Positions 41,501-50,026 of a stretch of DNA of 64,000 bases are shown here, one piece after another. The notes below the pieces were generated by a model. That model had not been told where the DNA came from. It searched no databases and worked only from the letters and a program-made list of their open reading frames with translations. Made by a program: the position numbers and the translations under genes. The stretch is taken from the IMG/VR virus record IMGVR_UViG_3300009503_000019, positions 1 through 64,000 of that record; one strand, 5' to 3'. Every line of letters starts with the position of its first letter. Within the stretch, counting starts at the first letter, position 1. This stretch comes from a virus.

Positions 41501-44500
41501 ATAAATGTTGAAAAACAAGGTACAACTTTTAGATTATTACCCCTAACTGATAAAGATGTCACTGAAATTGCAAAAATAAAAATAGAAAATCCGAGGACGG
41601 TATCTGGTGCAGAATTAAAACCCGAAAAAGGAGGTTTATTTGACCCGGCATTAGGAGGATTAACAGGAACACGCTGGGGATATATTCAATTAGCTGAACC
41701 GATGCCAAATCCTATCGTAGAAAAAGCATTATTACAAATATTACAATTAAGTTCTGCTCAATTTGAAGATTTGATTGCTGGTAAAACTGTTAATGGTATT
41801 CAAGGAATAGAAGGATTAAAACAATACTTAAAAAATTTAGATATTGATAAATTAATTACTCAGTATCAAGAAATGGCAAAGAATGCTCGTTTAGATGAAT
41901 TGGATAAATATAATAGAATAATAAGATTTTTAAAAGGACTAAAAGAAGCTAAAATAAAACCAGAATCATTAATAATAACAAAAATACCAGTAATTCCACC
42001 AAAAATGAGACCTATTTATGTGAAAGATGATCAGGTTATTTATTCTCCATTTAATGACTTGTATAAGCATTTATTGATGGCAAATGAATTATTAGAAAGA
42101 ACAAAAGAACTTCCTGAAGAACATCGTGCTTCTATACGATTAAAAGCTTATGAAGCCTTAAAAGCTATTGCAGGATTAACTGACCCCATTTCACCTGCAT
42201 TTTCAAAACGGCCTGTTCAAGGAATTTTATCAATGATTGCAGGTCCAACTCCTAAATTAGGATATTTTCAGTCTAAACTTGCACGTAAAGAGCAAGATTT
42301 AGTAGGAAGAACTGCAATTATTCCAGAACCAGATTTACATCCTGATGAAGTTGGATTGCCGTATGAGATTGCATGGAAGATATTTGAACCATTTGTTATT
42401 CGTAAACTTATTCAGCAAGGATATACAAAAATTCAAGCTGTTAAGAATGTAGAAGATAGAACTCCTATAGCAAAAGCTGCATTAGAAGCAGTTGCAAAAG
42501 AAAGATTAGTTTTATTAAATAGAGCACCAAGTTTGCATAAATATAATATACTTGCATTCAAACCCAGACTCATTGAAGGAAATGCAATGAAAATACCTCC
42601 ATTAGTTGTTGTTGGCTTTAATGCTGATTTTGATGGCGATGAGCAGCTAGGGTCGATATTGATTTCAGTTAAAAAAGATTTTAAATTACAGAAATGGTAT
42701 TTAGATTTGATAAAAACTGGGGCCAGAATAATGTTCGATAAAAATGCGAAAATACCCATTAAATCAGATCGTGAATATTTTATTATTAATCTTGCGGATT
42801 TTCCGAGACTTCATTTAGTAGCTTCTAAAAATCATATAGATTTTTATGCAGTTCCAGACGATATTGAAGTACTGGCATACGACGAGAAAATTCATACGAT
42901 TTCATGGCAAAAAGCGACTTCATGGTCGTTACATCATAAAAGAAAAATTTGTTTTATCAATTTGAAATCAGGCAAACAAATTGTGTCTGATGATGATCCA
43001 AGGGCAGTTTATGGGATAGATCCAGTTACATTAGAATACGGACGGTGGAGACCTGCAGAAAGTATTGGTAAATTAGTGCCGGTTGTAAAAAATTTGAAAT
43101 TGCAAGAATATGTAAAGCAAATAAGCACCAAAGGTTGTCCTTACTGGAAATTGAAGAATTGTCTAAAAGAAACAATAGAATTGAATGAGGAATTTGGTTA
43201 CTTACTTGGTTATATTATAGGCGACGGCTGGATATCTTATACAAAAGACGAAGAAAAAAATGTAAGCATTGCTATTGATCCAAAAAATTCAGAGCTCAAA
43301 AAACATTTGATTTCAATAACGAAAAAACTTTTCAATAAAAAATATAATCTCATTAGTGAACAAAAAGTATCAAAATCAAAGTGGCAATCTTCCAAAATAA
43401 CAATCAATTCCAAACAACTTGCATGGTTAATTTCTCCATGGATTGGTAAAAATGCAGAAAATAAACATTTACCTCCATTTACATTAATTTCTCCGGAAGA
43501 ATTCAGACGAGGATTATTAGCTGGTTTAATTGATTCAGATGGTAGCATCTCAATCTCTCATGCTAAGTCCAAACCACAATTACTTATAAATTTATCAACT
43601 GCAAGCATACGACTGGCACAGGAAATACAATTGCTAGCAAAAAGTTTAGGAATCCCTGCTTCTATAACTGCATATAATGGTGGAATGAAAAATAGCAAAA
43701 ATTATATGATTAATTTTTCTAATTATCATTTCCAGAAAGCTAATTTGAATATTAAACATCCTGAAAAAAGAAGAAAATTGTTATCAATTTCGATTGAATC
43801 TTCTCCTGGTTTGATGTCTCATGATTTAGTTCCATTTAATTCAACACTGGCGGAAATTATTATGAAACGAATAAATCGCAATAAAGAATGGAGTTTGTAT
43901 GTAATAGTGCAGAGGTATAAAAATTTGAATTATATAACTCGTTCTTCAGCATTAAAAATTCTAAAAATTGTTGATAATGATGATCCATTATTTTTGAGAT
44001 GGAAGCAGATTGTATTGAATGATTCAATAACATGGGATCCCGTAGTTTCTTATGAACAAACTGATATTGAAGAAGATGGTTATGATATCACCGTTCCAGG
44101 ATACGAAACATTTATGAACATTGAAGGAGTGATTTTATCAAACACAATGACTATTCATACTCCTGTAACTCAGGAAGCATTAGAAGAAGCACGTAGACTT
44201 TTGCCTTCAAATAACTGGGTACATGAAGCAAAAGGGACTATATTATTGATGCCACGTCATGAGGCAATTATTGGAATCTACAGATTGACTTCTGAAGGAC
44301 GCCAATTGAATATTACTTTCAACAATGAAAAGGAAGTGGAGGATGCTTATAAAGCAAATAAGATAAATTTCAATGATATTGTCAATGTCAAGGGAATAGG
44401 CAGGACGTCGTTTGGAAGAATAATTGTTAATAAAGTTTTACCTCCTGAATTGAGAGATTATAAATCTCAAATTGATGGTTCCAAATTACATGACATATTG

Positions 44501-46039
44501 ATGAAAATTTTTAGACGAGACCAAAAATTAGGAACTGATATTTCACATTATCTTGACAAAATAGGTAAAGAATTTGCATACTTATCTGGATATAGTTTAA
44601 GTTTGGATGATATAACACCAATTGATTTATCTGATATAAATCGTAAAATCAGAGAAACTATGCCGAAATTATCTTCTGATAAAGAAAGGCAAAAATTTTT
44701 ATCAGAATTAGCAGATAAAATAGATCAAAGGGTAATGTCTTCTAAAAGCCGATTAGTAGAGGCAATTAAATCTCGTGCAAGAGGAAAAGTTATTGATGCT
44801 AGACAAATTATAGGTGCACCTATTGTTGCAACTGATATTAATGACAATATTATACCCGCTCCTGTGAATACCAGTTATGCAGCAGGAATGTCTTTTTCAG
44901 ATTGGTTTAAATCAATATTTGGAGGAAGAAAAGCGGCAATAGATAAAGTAACTTCAGTGAGTGAACCTGGGATGATGACTAAAGAATTATTTTCAGCAAT
45001 GTCTTCATTTCGTATAGTAGAGCATGATTGCGGAACTAAAAATGGTGTTGAAATGGATTTAAATGAAGCGGATGCGTTAGATTATTGTTTAGCAGAAAAT
45101 ATTTATTCTCATGGAAGATTAATAGCAAAAAGGAATTCACCATTAACTTCAGATGTTGTAAATGCCTTAGTTGCACACAAAATAAATAGAGTTAAAGTTA
45201 GAACACCATTAACATGTGAATCCATAGATGGAGTTTGTCAATTATGTTATGGATTGGATAAATTCGGGCAATTTCCATCAATTGGAGAATATGTTGGAAT
45301 TAAAGCTGCACAATATATAGGCGAGCCGATGACACAATTAATTCTTTCAAGAGCCCATTTTGGTGGAACCAAAGGTGCACCATCATTACAGGGATATAAA
45401 TTATTTGAAAACATATTAAATTTTTCACCTTCAATTCGTCCTCGTGCAACACTTGCTAAATTAGATGGGAGAGTTCAAAAAATTTTGATTAATCCGGACG
45501 GATCTAAAGATGTGTTAATAGATGGAGTTAGTCATCCTGTTTCAAGAGAAAGTGTGGTTACAGTTAAAACTGGAGAAATTGTAAAAAAAGGACAACAAAT
45601 TTCAGAAGGAATTCCGCATCCTGTAGATGTATATGCTACTAGAGGGATGATGGAAATGAGAAAATATTTGTCAGAGCAATTAAGAAAAATATATTATGAT
45701 AATGGACTTAAAGTGGATAAAAGAATGTTTGATGTATTGGCAAAGGCTATGACAAATACCGGAATTATTACTGATCCTGGTGATTCTGATTATATAATAG
45801 GAGATAAAGTTTCAATAGATAAAATAGAAAATAAAAATAAAGAATTGAAGCACCCAATAAAATATACACCTGTTTTTCGTGGATTGCCCCATCAAGTCTT
45901 GCTTTCAACAGATTGGTTGAATAGAATTTCAAGAAAGGATATAAAAAATACATTGGTAGAAGGAACGATTAGGCAGTGGACTGGAGATATTTCAAGGTAT
46001 CCAATACCTGCATTCGCTTATGGAGTTGAGCTAAAGTGA
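38543..46039 (+). CDS. Fused beta/beta-prime RNA polymerase with intein
   Basis: 2,498 residues. Beta part (1 to about 1000): NPASILSAMTKMTYLGEGGL (fork-loop region), KGYNYEDAIVISE (about 636-648), EIGDKLVGRFGEKG (about 774-787) and the beta C-terminus LAPARQGEEGAKALDTYTAY. Beta-prime part: starts near GLFDPALGGLTG (about 1029), LLNRAPSLHKYNILAFKP, the catalytic NADFDGD (1360-1366) interrupted by an intein, the zinc site CESIDGVCQLCYG, and the trigger-loop start VGIKAAQYIGEPMTQL (about 2251). The N-terminal beta-prime zinc finger appears to be missing. The mature chain would be about 2,000 residues, shorter than bacterial beta plus beta-prime. No alpha or omega gene is visible. Likely transcribes phage genes; a virion-packaged role is possible because it heads a structural operon. 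Confidence 0.9.
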   Translation: MLKGYIEAIQNLFPIDSPNYTINVSNITPKIKEDVFIPENIKKMKLEGKILTTPIYADVTITDKNGKVISSRKQMKIAEIPALIPATNSYLGGKGKEITILGQFRFKPGIYTIIPSSGNVKTTFHLKGTSFHLTSDAGKLYFTVDSKHFAIYPILKFFGITDNDIINNFGNKFLEDNKIDISPAEMERLIKRFYKNISRDQRSEDEISINDIITYFSGNIFDPNVNKVTLGQDFSQLNKETLLAAIKKFLNVSTGVEPPDSKDLLIFKRFHNVNDFIKERIEGLKWQLKKKIQRNLELHPEEIRRVLPTGLLSKPSFELLNSSVASMEKYTNPASILSAMTKMTYLGEGGLQTEYAATPEMRNFNFSMLSTLDPIQMPESEKIGLVFHAALGANVDNQGNITKIVFNHKTGKYETISGTDFWIKNIAFPDQYENGKFKNPNSVKVMNEGKIKYVKSKDVDYILPMSTSFSMLSSLIPMISSFHPTRALIASKMIGQALALKNKEAPLVQSEIPSELLEIRKQLHPELTGALSDHLEHSNSFEELLGAKYSVVSPVNGTVTLVSKDEIVITDKKGEKYRFPLYNNFPVYPDSFIHQEPIVKVGDKVSKGMPLAKSNFTDGKTLALGTNLLTAYIPFKGYNYEDAIVISESASKKLTSERIIHEYFEIREGMILDKNKFRAIFPTLLLEENARKLDDDGVVKKGAIVKKGEILIAALMPRIITPDEYQLMRIHRKLVPKYRDASLVWNRENDGEVIEVRKTRHSISLLIKTSDPAEIGDKLVGRFGEKGLIAYIVPDSEMPRTKDGKVIDVIFNPLSVISRINTGQLVELALGKVAQKQGKPIYVPLFTKQNYVEYAKKLLKDHGLSDTETLIDPKTGKEIPNVMVGPKYIFKLEHEIKDKLDARYKGSYDMDLAPARQGEEGAKALDTYTAYGLFAHGALANLKEMATYKAEKNDAFWDAIENGFMLPAPKPTFAMDKFLAMLKSAGINVEKQGTTFRLLPLTDKDVTEIAKIKIENPRTVSGAELKPEKGGLFDPALGGLTGTRWGYIQLAEPMPNPIVEKALLQILQLSSAQFEDLIAGKTVNGIQGIEGLKQYLKNLDIDKLITQYQEMAKNARLDELDKYNRIIRFLKGLKEAKIKPESLIITKIPVIPPKMRPIYVKDDQVIYSPFNDLYKHLLMANELLERTKELPEEHRASIRLKAYEALKAIAGLTDPISPAFSKRPVQGILSMIAGPTPKLGYFQSKLARKEQDLVGRTAIIPEPDLHPDEVGLPYEIAWKIFEPFVIRKLIQQGYTKIQAVKNVEDRTPIAKAALEAVAKERLVLLNRAPSLHKYNILAFKPRLIEGNAMKIPPLVVVGFNADFDGDEQLGSILISVKKDFKLQKWYLDLIKTGARIMFDKNAKIPIKSDREYFIINLADFPRLHLVASKNHIDFYAVPDDIEVLAYDEKIHTISWQKATSWSLHHKRKICFINLKSGKQIVSDDDPRAVYGIDPVTLEYGRWRPAESIGKLVPVVKNLKLQEYVKQISTKGCPYWKLKNCLKETIELNEEFGYLLGYIIGDGWISYTKDEEKNVSIAIDPKNSELKKHLISITKKLFNKKYNLISEQKVSKSKWQSSKITINSKQLAWLISPWIGKNAENKHLPPFTLISPEEFRRGLLAGLIDSDGSISISHAKSKPQLLINLSTASIRLAQEIQLLAKSLGIPASITAYNGGMKNSKNYMINFSNYHFQKANLNIKHPEKRRKLLSISIESSPGLMSHDLVPFNSTLAEIIMKRINRNKEWSLYVIVQRYKNLNYITRSSALKILKIVDNDDPLFLRWKQIVLNDSITWDPVVSYEQTDIEEDGYDITVPGYETFMNIEGVILSNTMTIHTPVTQEALEEARRLLPSNNWVHEAKGTILLMPRHEAIIGIYRLTSEGRQLNITFNNEKEVEDAYKANKINFNDIVNVKGIGRTSFGRIIVNKVLPPELRDYKSQIDGSKLHDILMKIFRRDQKLGTDISHYLDKIGKEFAYLSGYSLSLDDITPIDLSDINRKIRETMPKLSSDKERQKFLSELADKIDQRVMSSKSRLVEAIKSRARGKVIDARQIIGAPIVATDINDNIIPAPVNTSYAAGMSFSDWFKSIFGGRKAAIDKVTSVSEPGMMTKELFSAMSSFRIVEHDCGTKNGVEMDLNEADALDYCLAENIYSHGRLIAKRNSPLTSDVVNALVAHKINRVKVRTPLTCESIDGVCQLCYGLDKFGQFPSIGEYVGIKAAQYIGEPMTQLILSRAHFGGTKGAPSLQGYKLFENILNFSPSIRPRATLAKLDGRVQKILINPDGSKDVLIDGVSHPVSRESVVTVKTGEIVKKGQQISEGIPHPVDVYATRGMMEMRKYLSEQLRKIYYDNGLKVDKRMFDVLAKAMTNTGIITDPGDSDYIIGDKVSIDKIENKNKELKHPIKYTPVFRGLPHQVLLSTDWLNRISRKDIKNTLVEGTIRQWTGDISRYPIPAFAYGVELK
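42641..44143 (+). other. Intein with LAGLIDADG homing endonuclease in RNA polymerase
   Basis: About 501 residues inserted directly after NADFDGD in the catalytic loop. The C-terminal splice region reads YDITVPGYETFMNIEGVILSN followed by Thr (extein TMTIHTP), with Asn1867 as the cyclising residue and Thr as +1 nucleophile. The N-terminal residue is not the usual Cys or Ser: the sequence runs DGD-E-Q-LGSILISV, so residue 1 would be Glu or Gln. The endonuclease carries LLGYIIGDGWIS (about 1555-1565) and LLAGLIDSDGSIS (about 1658-1670), both acidic residues intact. Exact N-terminal boundary uncertain by one residue. Confidence 0.85.
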
Positions 46040-46506
46040 TTGTATGTAAAAATTATACTATAGTTTCTGGTGTTGGTAGAGATGAAGATGAACTTGTTGC
46101 ATTTGATAAAGCATTAAAAAGTGCAGGATTGCATAGATTTAATTTAGTGCCTGTTTCAAGTGTGTTTCCTACTTTAGCTGAATATCATCCGCCAAGAGAT
46201 TTGAAGGAACTTGATCGTGGGGCAATCATTCATGTTGTTTTGAGTAAAATAAATGTGAAAAAAGAATTTGTAGATATATCGGCAGGAATTTGTTTAGCAA
46301 TTTCCAAAATAAGTGGTGGAGGGATCATAAGTGAATATTCGGGAGAAGTAAATAAGGAAAAATGTAAATCTATTCTAAGGGAAAGAGCCAATAAAATTGC
46401 AGAAACTCACGATCTTTTTGATATGACTATGGAATTTGAAATAATGAGTGCAAAATCTAATCCTGTAACTTATACTTGTTGTATAGCGGCAGTAGTTTTA
46501 TGGTGA
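46036..46506 (+). CDS. Pyruvoyl-dependent arginine decarboxylase homologue
   Basis: 156 residues from GTG 46036 (overlaps the polymerase stop). Matches the small PvlArgDC family: VSGVGRDEDELVAFDKAL near the start, the self-cleavage site FNLVPVSSVFPTLAE with Ser41-Ser42 (cleavage would convert Ser42 to the pyruvoyl group), then LDRGAIIHVVLSKI and an ISAGICLAISK segment, and SEYSG. Length equals the usual 155-165 residues. The family decarboxylates arginine to agmatine, a polyamine precursor; the active trimer contains both cleaved chains. Here it lies between RNA polymerase and baseplate spike genes. It could also have another decarboxylase or structural role. Confidence 0.75.
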   Translation: MIVCKNYTIVSGVGRDEDELVAFDKALKSAGLHRFNLVPVSSVFPTLAEYHPPRDLKELDRGAIIHVVLSKINVKKEFVDISAGICLAISKISGGGIISEYSGEVNKEKCKSILRERANKIAETHDLFDMTMEFEIMSAKSNPVTYTCCIAAVVLW

Positions 46507-46510
46507 AATA

Positions 46511-47386
46511 ATGGAACTAGCTTTAGAAAAAGCTAAAGTTATTTCAGTTGATCCAGAAAAAAGGACATTTACATTATTAACATTGAGAACAAAGAGAGAG
46601 ATTCGTTCTCCTTTTCCAGTTTCATTATATAGATCGCAAGATGGTGTTACAGGATTGTTATATATACCACAAAATGGTGATATATGCGTGGTATTATATG
46701 ATGAAAAATCTCCCGAAGTATATGTTTTAGGATTTATTTCTTCTGAAAATTTAATTAAGGAATTTCCCTTTCCCGTTGAGCAAGGAGATATCATTTTTGT
46801 TGGTGGAGAAAATAATTATATCCTTATGAATAAGCATGGATTAATTAGATTAATCGGTAGTCCAATGTGCAGATTAGATCTTATTCCACAGATAGCAAAG
46901 GAAGTAATGAGAGCTTTTTCTACACAATTCGATTTTCAAACACCTTATTGGGGAGAAAGAATTATAGTAGATGATTTTGGATATAATTATCGATTTCAAT
47001 TCAATGATTCCTCTACTGCTATCCCAACGGGTTATTTTTTTGTTTATGAAGTATTTGATTCAACAATGCAGCCAAGATTATCTATTCATATTGACAGATT
47101 GGGAAAATTAGAATATCAATCCGGATTAGTAAAAATGACTATTTTTAATAATATTGTAACAATTGATGGGATAATGCAATTAGATGTTAAAGCTCAAAAG
47201 ATAAATTTAGGCTCATCTCCGATGGCACCATTTGTGTTAGGTAATGTTTTAAATTCATTTTTAACTTCTTTGATCACCTGGTTAACTTCTCATACGCATC
47301 CAACTGCAATGGGTCCAAGTGGTCCTCCAGCTGCACCCCCACCGCAATTACCAAATATTCTATCTCAAATTATAACTGGGCAATGA
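46511..47386 (+). CDS. Baseplate spike / membrane-puncturing protein
   Basis: 291 residues. N-terminal OB-fold-like part (residues 1-100, IRSPFPVSLYRSQDGVTGLL, YIPQNGDICVVLYD, YVLGFIS) as in gpV/gp5-type spikes. Middle of repeated beta strands. C-terminus LTSHTHPTAMGPSGPPAAP has the HxH metal-binding tip motif and GPSGPP typical of contractile or siphophage spike tips. It punctures the host envelope. Weak ribosome binding site; probably coupled to the gene four bases upstream. Confidence 0.75.
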   Translation: MELALEKAKVISVDPEKRTFTLLTLRTKREIRSPFPVSLYRSQDGVTGLLYIPQNGDICVVLYDEKSPEVYVLGFISSENLIKEFPFPVEQGDIIFVGGENNYILMNKHGLIRLIGSPMCRLDLIPQIAKEVMRAFSTQFDFQTPYWGERIIVDDFGYNYRFQFNDSSTAIPTGYFFVYEVFDSTMQPRLSIHIDRLGKLEYQSGLVKMTIFNNIVTIDGIMQLDVKAQKINLGSSPMAPFVLGNVLNSFLTSLITWLTSHTHPTAMGPSGPPAAPPPQLPNILSQIITGQ

Positions 47387-47568
47387 TTATATATAAGATA
47401 ATGCCTGTATGGCCAGATGATAAAGAAATGCATAAAAAATTGAAACAAAGAGGATATAGATTATGGAAAAAAGATGCAATTGTTTGTAATAGAAAAATTT
47501 TTCTTTTTCGTAAAAAAGATGAAGTTATTGATAAACCATATCCTTTTGGAAGGAGGAATGACGAATGA
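47383..47568 (+). CDS. Small hypothetical protein, 61 aa
   Basis: Lys-rich, starts MIIYKIMPVWPDDKEMHKKL. Overlaps the spike gene by 4 bases and the next by 4 bases (ATGA). Baseplate or tail accessory by position; no family recognised. Confidence 0.6.
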   Translation: MIIYKIMPVWPDDKEMHKKLKQRGYRLWKKDAIVCNRKIFLFRKKDEVIDKPYPFGRRNDE

Positions 47569-47867
47569 CCTATTTTTTAAGTGACGATGAGAAAAATGAG
47601 TTCAAGCAGGGTTTAAAAGTTAGAATTTCTGCGGCATTAACAGCATGTGATACAATTCCTGTGACTGGAACTATCAATGAAATAATTTCTGCTATTAGAG
47701 ATACAATTTCGGAGGAATTATCCAGTAAAATTACAAATGAATTACTTCAAAATATGACAATCATTATTCCGGCAAATACAGTAATCAAATTGAAAACTTC
47801 TACTGATTCAGTTACTGCTTTTACTATTACGGAAGATGTAACGGCAATAAGGGTTAAACTTGATTAA
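47565..47867 (+). CDS. Small hypothetical tail-region protein, 100 aa
   Basis: GGAAGGAGGAATGACGA precedes the ATG. N-terminal charged helix, Thr/Ile-rich beta C-terminus (TIIIPANTVIKLKTSTDSVT). Last gene of the polymerase-spike operon before a new promoter. Confidence 0.6.
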   Translation: MTYFLSDDEKNEFKQGLKVRISAALTACDTIPVTGTINEIISAIRDTISEELSSKITNELLQNMTIIIPANTVIKLKTSTDSVTAFTITEDVTAIRVKLD

Positions 47868-47873
47868 TTAAAT

Positions 47874-47902
47874 TTGACTTTAAATTTTTAATTTTGTAAA
47901 AT
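47874..47902 (+). promoter_or_regulatory. Leaderless-type promoter for 47911-49902
   Basis: TTGACT (47874-47879), N17, TAAAAT (47897-47902), then 8 bases to the ATG at 47911. Confidence 0.65.
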
Positions 47903-47910
47903 CATTAAAA

Positions 47911-49902
47911 ATGTTAAAGACAAGTGAAAATTTTTATCAACTTTCAGATGATCCTTCATCATGGATTCCAGAGATTTCTCATATTTTTTCAGAACAGTTC
48001 CCGGAATTAGCAGAATTTGGTGCAGAAGTTAAGCTTTCTAAAGTAAATCCTGAAATTGGATTTGCTTTAGGCAGTATAACGATATTTTCTGATGTTGATG
48101 AAGTTCATATTCCTATTGTTATTCGTGAAAAAAAATTAGCTCCATTTGATATATTTGAGTATAAAAAAACTTATTATCCACTAAAGTCTTCAAAAATTAT
48201 AAATATACTGTATGCAGGTAAATTAGGATCACCTGTTGCTGCAATTCCTACCGAACGAGCAACACAACCGACAATGCTCGGTGAAATAATGCCACCTCCT
48301 TTCGGCTTGGGACCGCGCGCTGAATATTATACTGAAGTTAGGAGTTTGCCTAAAGGGGCATCATCATTATTTTTATCAATTTCAAAATCAACTTTTAGTG
48401 AAGAAGTAAAAAAAGCATATGACAAATTTATAAAAATAGCTCAATCATTGTCTTTGGTAGATACGGTTAGAACAATTTTAGACAAAATTTTATCTTTACA
48501 GAGTGGAATTGTTTCAGCAAAGAGTTATTTGAAAAATGAAATACGCCGGGTTCGTAGAAATGCATTTTTAATTAAAAAAATAGGACCAGATCAATATCAG
48601 ATTATTTTTAATCCAATCAACGAAATTTCCATGTCTTCTGCTGTAGTTAATTCAGATGGAATTATAAAATTATTAACTGCATTGAAATATGATATTCCTA
48701 CCGCATTTACAGATTTAGATTCTGGAAAAGTTATTTATTTTTCGCCTGAAATGCAACAATTAGTTCCTATTATACTCGAAAAAATAGATGGTCAACCTGT
48801 AATTAGTCCAGGAAAATATGTATTTATTACAGCTAATGGCAAAATTATTAGAGGATTGGTTATTAAAAATCTTTTTGGTGGTTGGATGTTATGGTCCGAT
48901 CCTTATGCAATATCAGATTCTTTATATGGTGTGAAAGAATCTGATTATATTGAAAAAACTCCATTTGTAGATGAATGTTCTCCAGGACAGACAATTTTAT
49001 TACGAATCATTTCTTGTAATAACTCTATAGGATTGGGTCCAATTAAAGTCTTCAGAGTTATTTCAAAAAGAGCTTCCTGTGAAGCAAAGCCTGTGATGAA
49101 ACTTGAAAATGCAGAATTTCCAAAGCTTATTGGTAAGATTTTGACGATAACTGGTAAATATGGAGATTTTCCAATAAAGATAGAAATTAGCCCCTTTAAA
49201 AATGAGAATAAAATAATTAATTTACAAAAAAGTGCAATAGGCGAAATAGAAATTACAATTTGTGGAGCACCTGTTGATATACTTCCTGTAACTTATGAAG
49301 TTACTTTACCAACTAACGAGCAGGAATTCTATGATTATTTGTCATTGTTCAAACGACCTGTTAATGTTGAATATCTTGGTGATGAAACTTATATGATTGC
49401 AAGTAATGGTGAAAAATATAAAGTTGATGGAACAGACAAATTAGTTTTATCATTGATATCAATGACAATACCAAAAGAGAGTGCTATGAAAATTGCTTCT
49501 GCAACCAAAACGGTTAGGAAATTAACACTTCTTGGTCCAAGTTTAACGAATAAAAAAGAAATTCCATTAGAAAAGATAGGAGTATCAAGTCAAAAGATAA
49601 AAGATATTCTTGGGATATCCGATGATTTAATAAAATCCGCAATTGTATCAAGAGAAGGATTAACAATTGATACTGTATTTTCTTTAAATTTAATAACACC
49701 ACAGAATATTCAAAAATTTATTGAATCCGTGCCTATAATCAGAGAAACCGTGAATCATCTTGCAAAATTACTTATATTTTCAAGATTAGGTTTCAAAGAA
49801 TTTTCAGAAGAAGATTTATCTTACTTAATGAAAAAATTAGATGAAATTGCTGATAAATTAGAATCATTAAAAATAATCTATAAATTAAAATCAATGGCAT
49901 AA
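47911..49902 (+). CDS. Large structural protein of unknown family
   Basis: 663 residues. N-terminal ELAEFGAEVKLSKVNPEIGF, then VHIPIVIREKKLAPFDIF. Central part of strands and Pro-rich turns; helical C-terminus (residues 560-663). No membrane segments. Position after spike genes and its own strong promoter suggest a tail, baseplate or tape-associated virion protein. Not recognised. Confidence 0.6.
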   Translation: MLKTSENFYQLSDDPSSWIPEISHIFSEQFPELAEFGAEVKLSKVNPEIGFALGSITIFSDVDEVHIPIVIREKKLAPFDIFEYKKTYYPLKSSKIINILYAGKLGSPVAAIPTERATQPTMLGEIMPPPFGLGPRAEYYTEVRSLPKGASSLFLSISKSTFSEEVKKAYDKFIKIAQSLSLVDTVRTILDKILSLQSGIVSAKSYLKNEIRRVRRNAFLIKKIGPDQYQIIFNPINEISMSSAVVNSDGIIKLLTALKYDIPTAFTDLDSGKVIYFSPEMQQLVPIILEKIDGQPVISPGKYVFITANGKIIRGLVIKNLFGGWMLWSDPYAISDSLYGVKESDYIEKTPFVDECSPGQTILLRIISCNNSIGLGPIKVFRVISKRASCEAKPVMKLENAEFPKLIGKILTITGKYGDFPIKIEISPFKNENKIINLQKSAIGEIEITICGAPVDILPVTYEVTLPTNEQEFYDYLSLFKRPVNVEYLGDETYMIASNGEKYKVDGTDKLVLSLISMTIPKESAMKIASATKTVRKLTLLGPSLTNKKEIPLEKIGVSSQKIKDILGISDDLIKSAIVSREGLTIDTVFSLNLITPQNIQKFIESVPIIRETVNHLAKLLIFSRLGFKEFSEEDLSYLMKKLDEIADKLESLKIIYKLKSMA

Positions 49903-49908
49903 ACATAG

Positions 49909-49937
49909 TTGAAAAAATTATGAGGTTTTATTAAAAT
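49909..49937 (+). promoter_or_regulatory. Promoter for a possible short RNA
   Basis: TTGAAA (49909-49914), N17, TAAAAT (49932-49937). No gene follows on this strand; instead a pyrimidine-rich stretch and a terminator hairpin end near 50010. Confidence 0.5.
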
Positions 49938-49944
49938 GTTTTCA

Positions 49945-50010
49945 GCCCATGCCCTTCTCTTCCTCCTCCATACACGCCTCCTGCAGGAGGGAGACAACAA
50001 TCTCCCTCCT
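49945..50010 (+). ncRNA. Candidate small RNA, pyrimidine-rich with terminator
   Basis: After the promoter at 49909 the sequence is almost all C and T (CCCTTCTCTTCCTCCTCC), then a CTCCTGCAGGAG palindrome and a 10-bp terminator stem. It contains anti-Shine-Dalgarno-like CCTCC. Expected length about 65-70 nt. Could also simply be an untranslated tail. Confidence 0.4.
49985..50010. terminator. Bidirectional terminator hairpin
   Basis: 10-bp perfect stem AGGAGGGAGA / TCTCCCTCCT with loop CAACAA, lying between the convergent genes 47911-49902 and 50027-50386. Confidence 0.7.
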
Positions 50011-50026
50011 GATAAATTTGTTTAAT

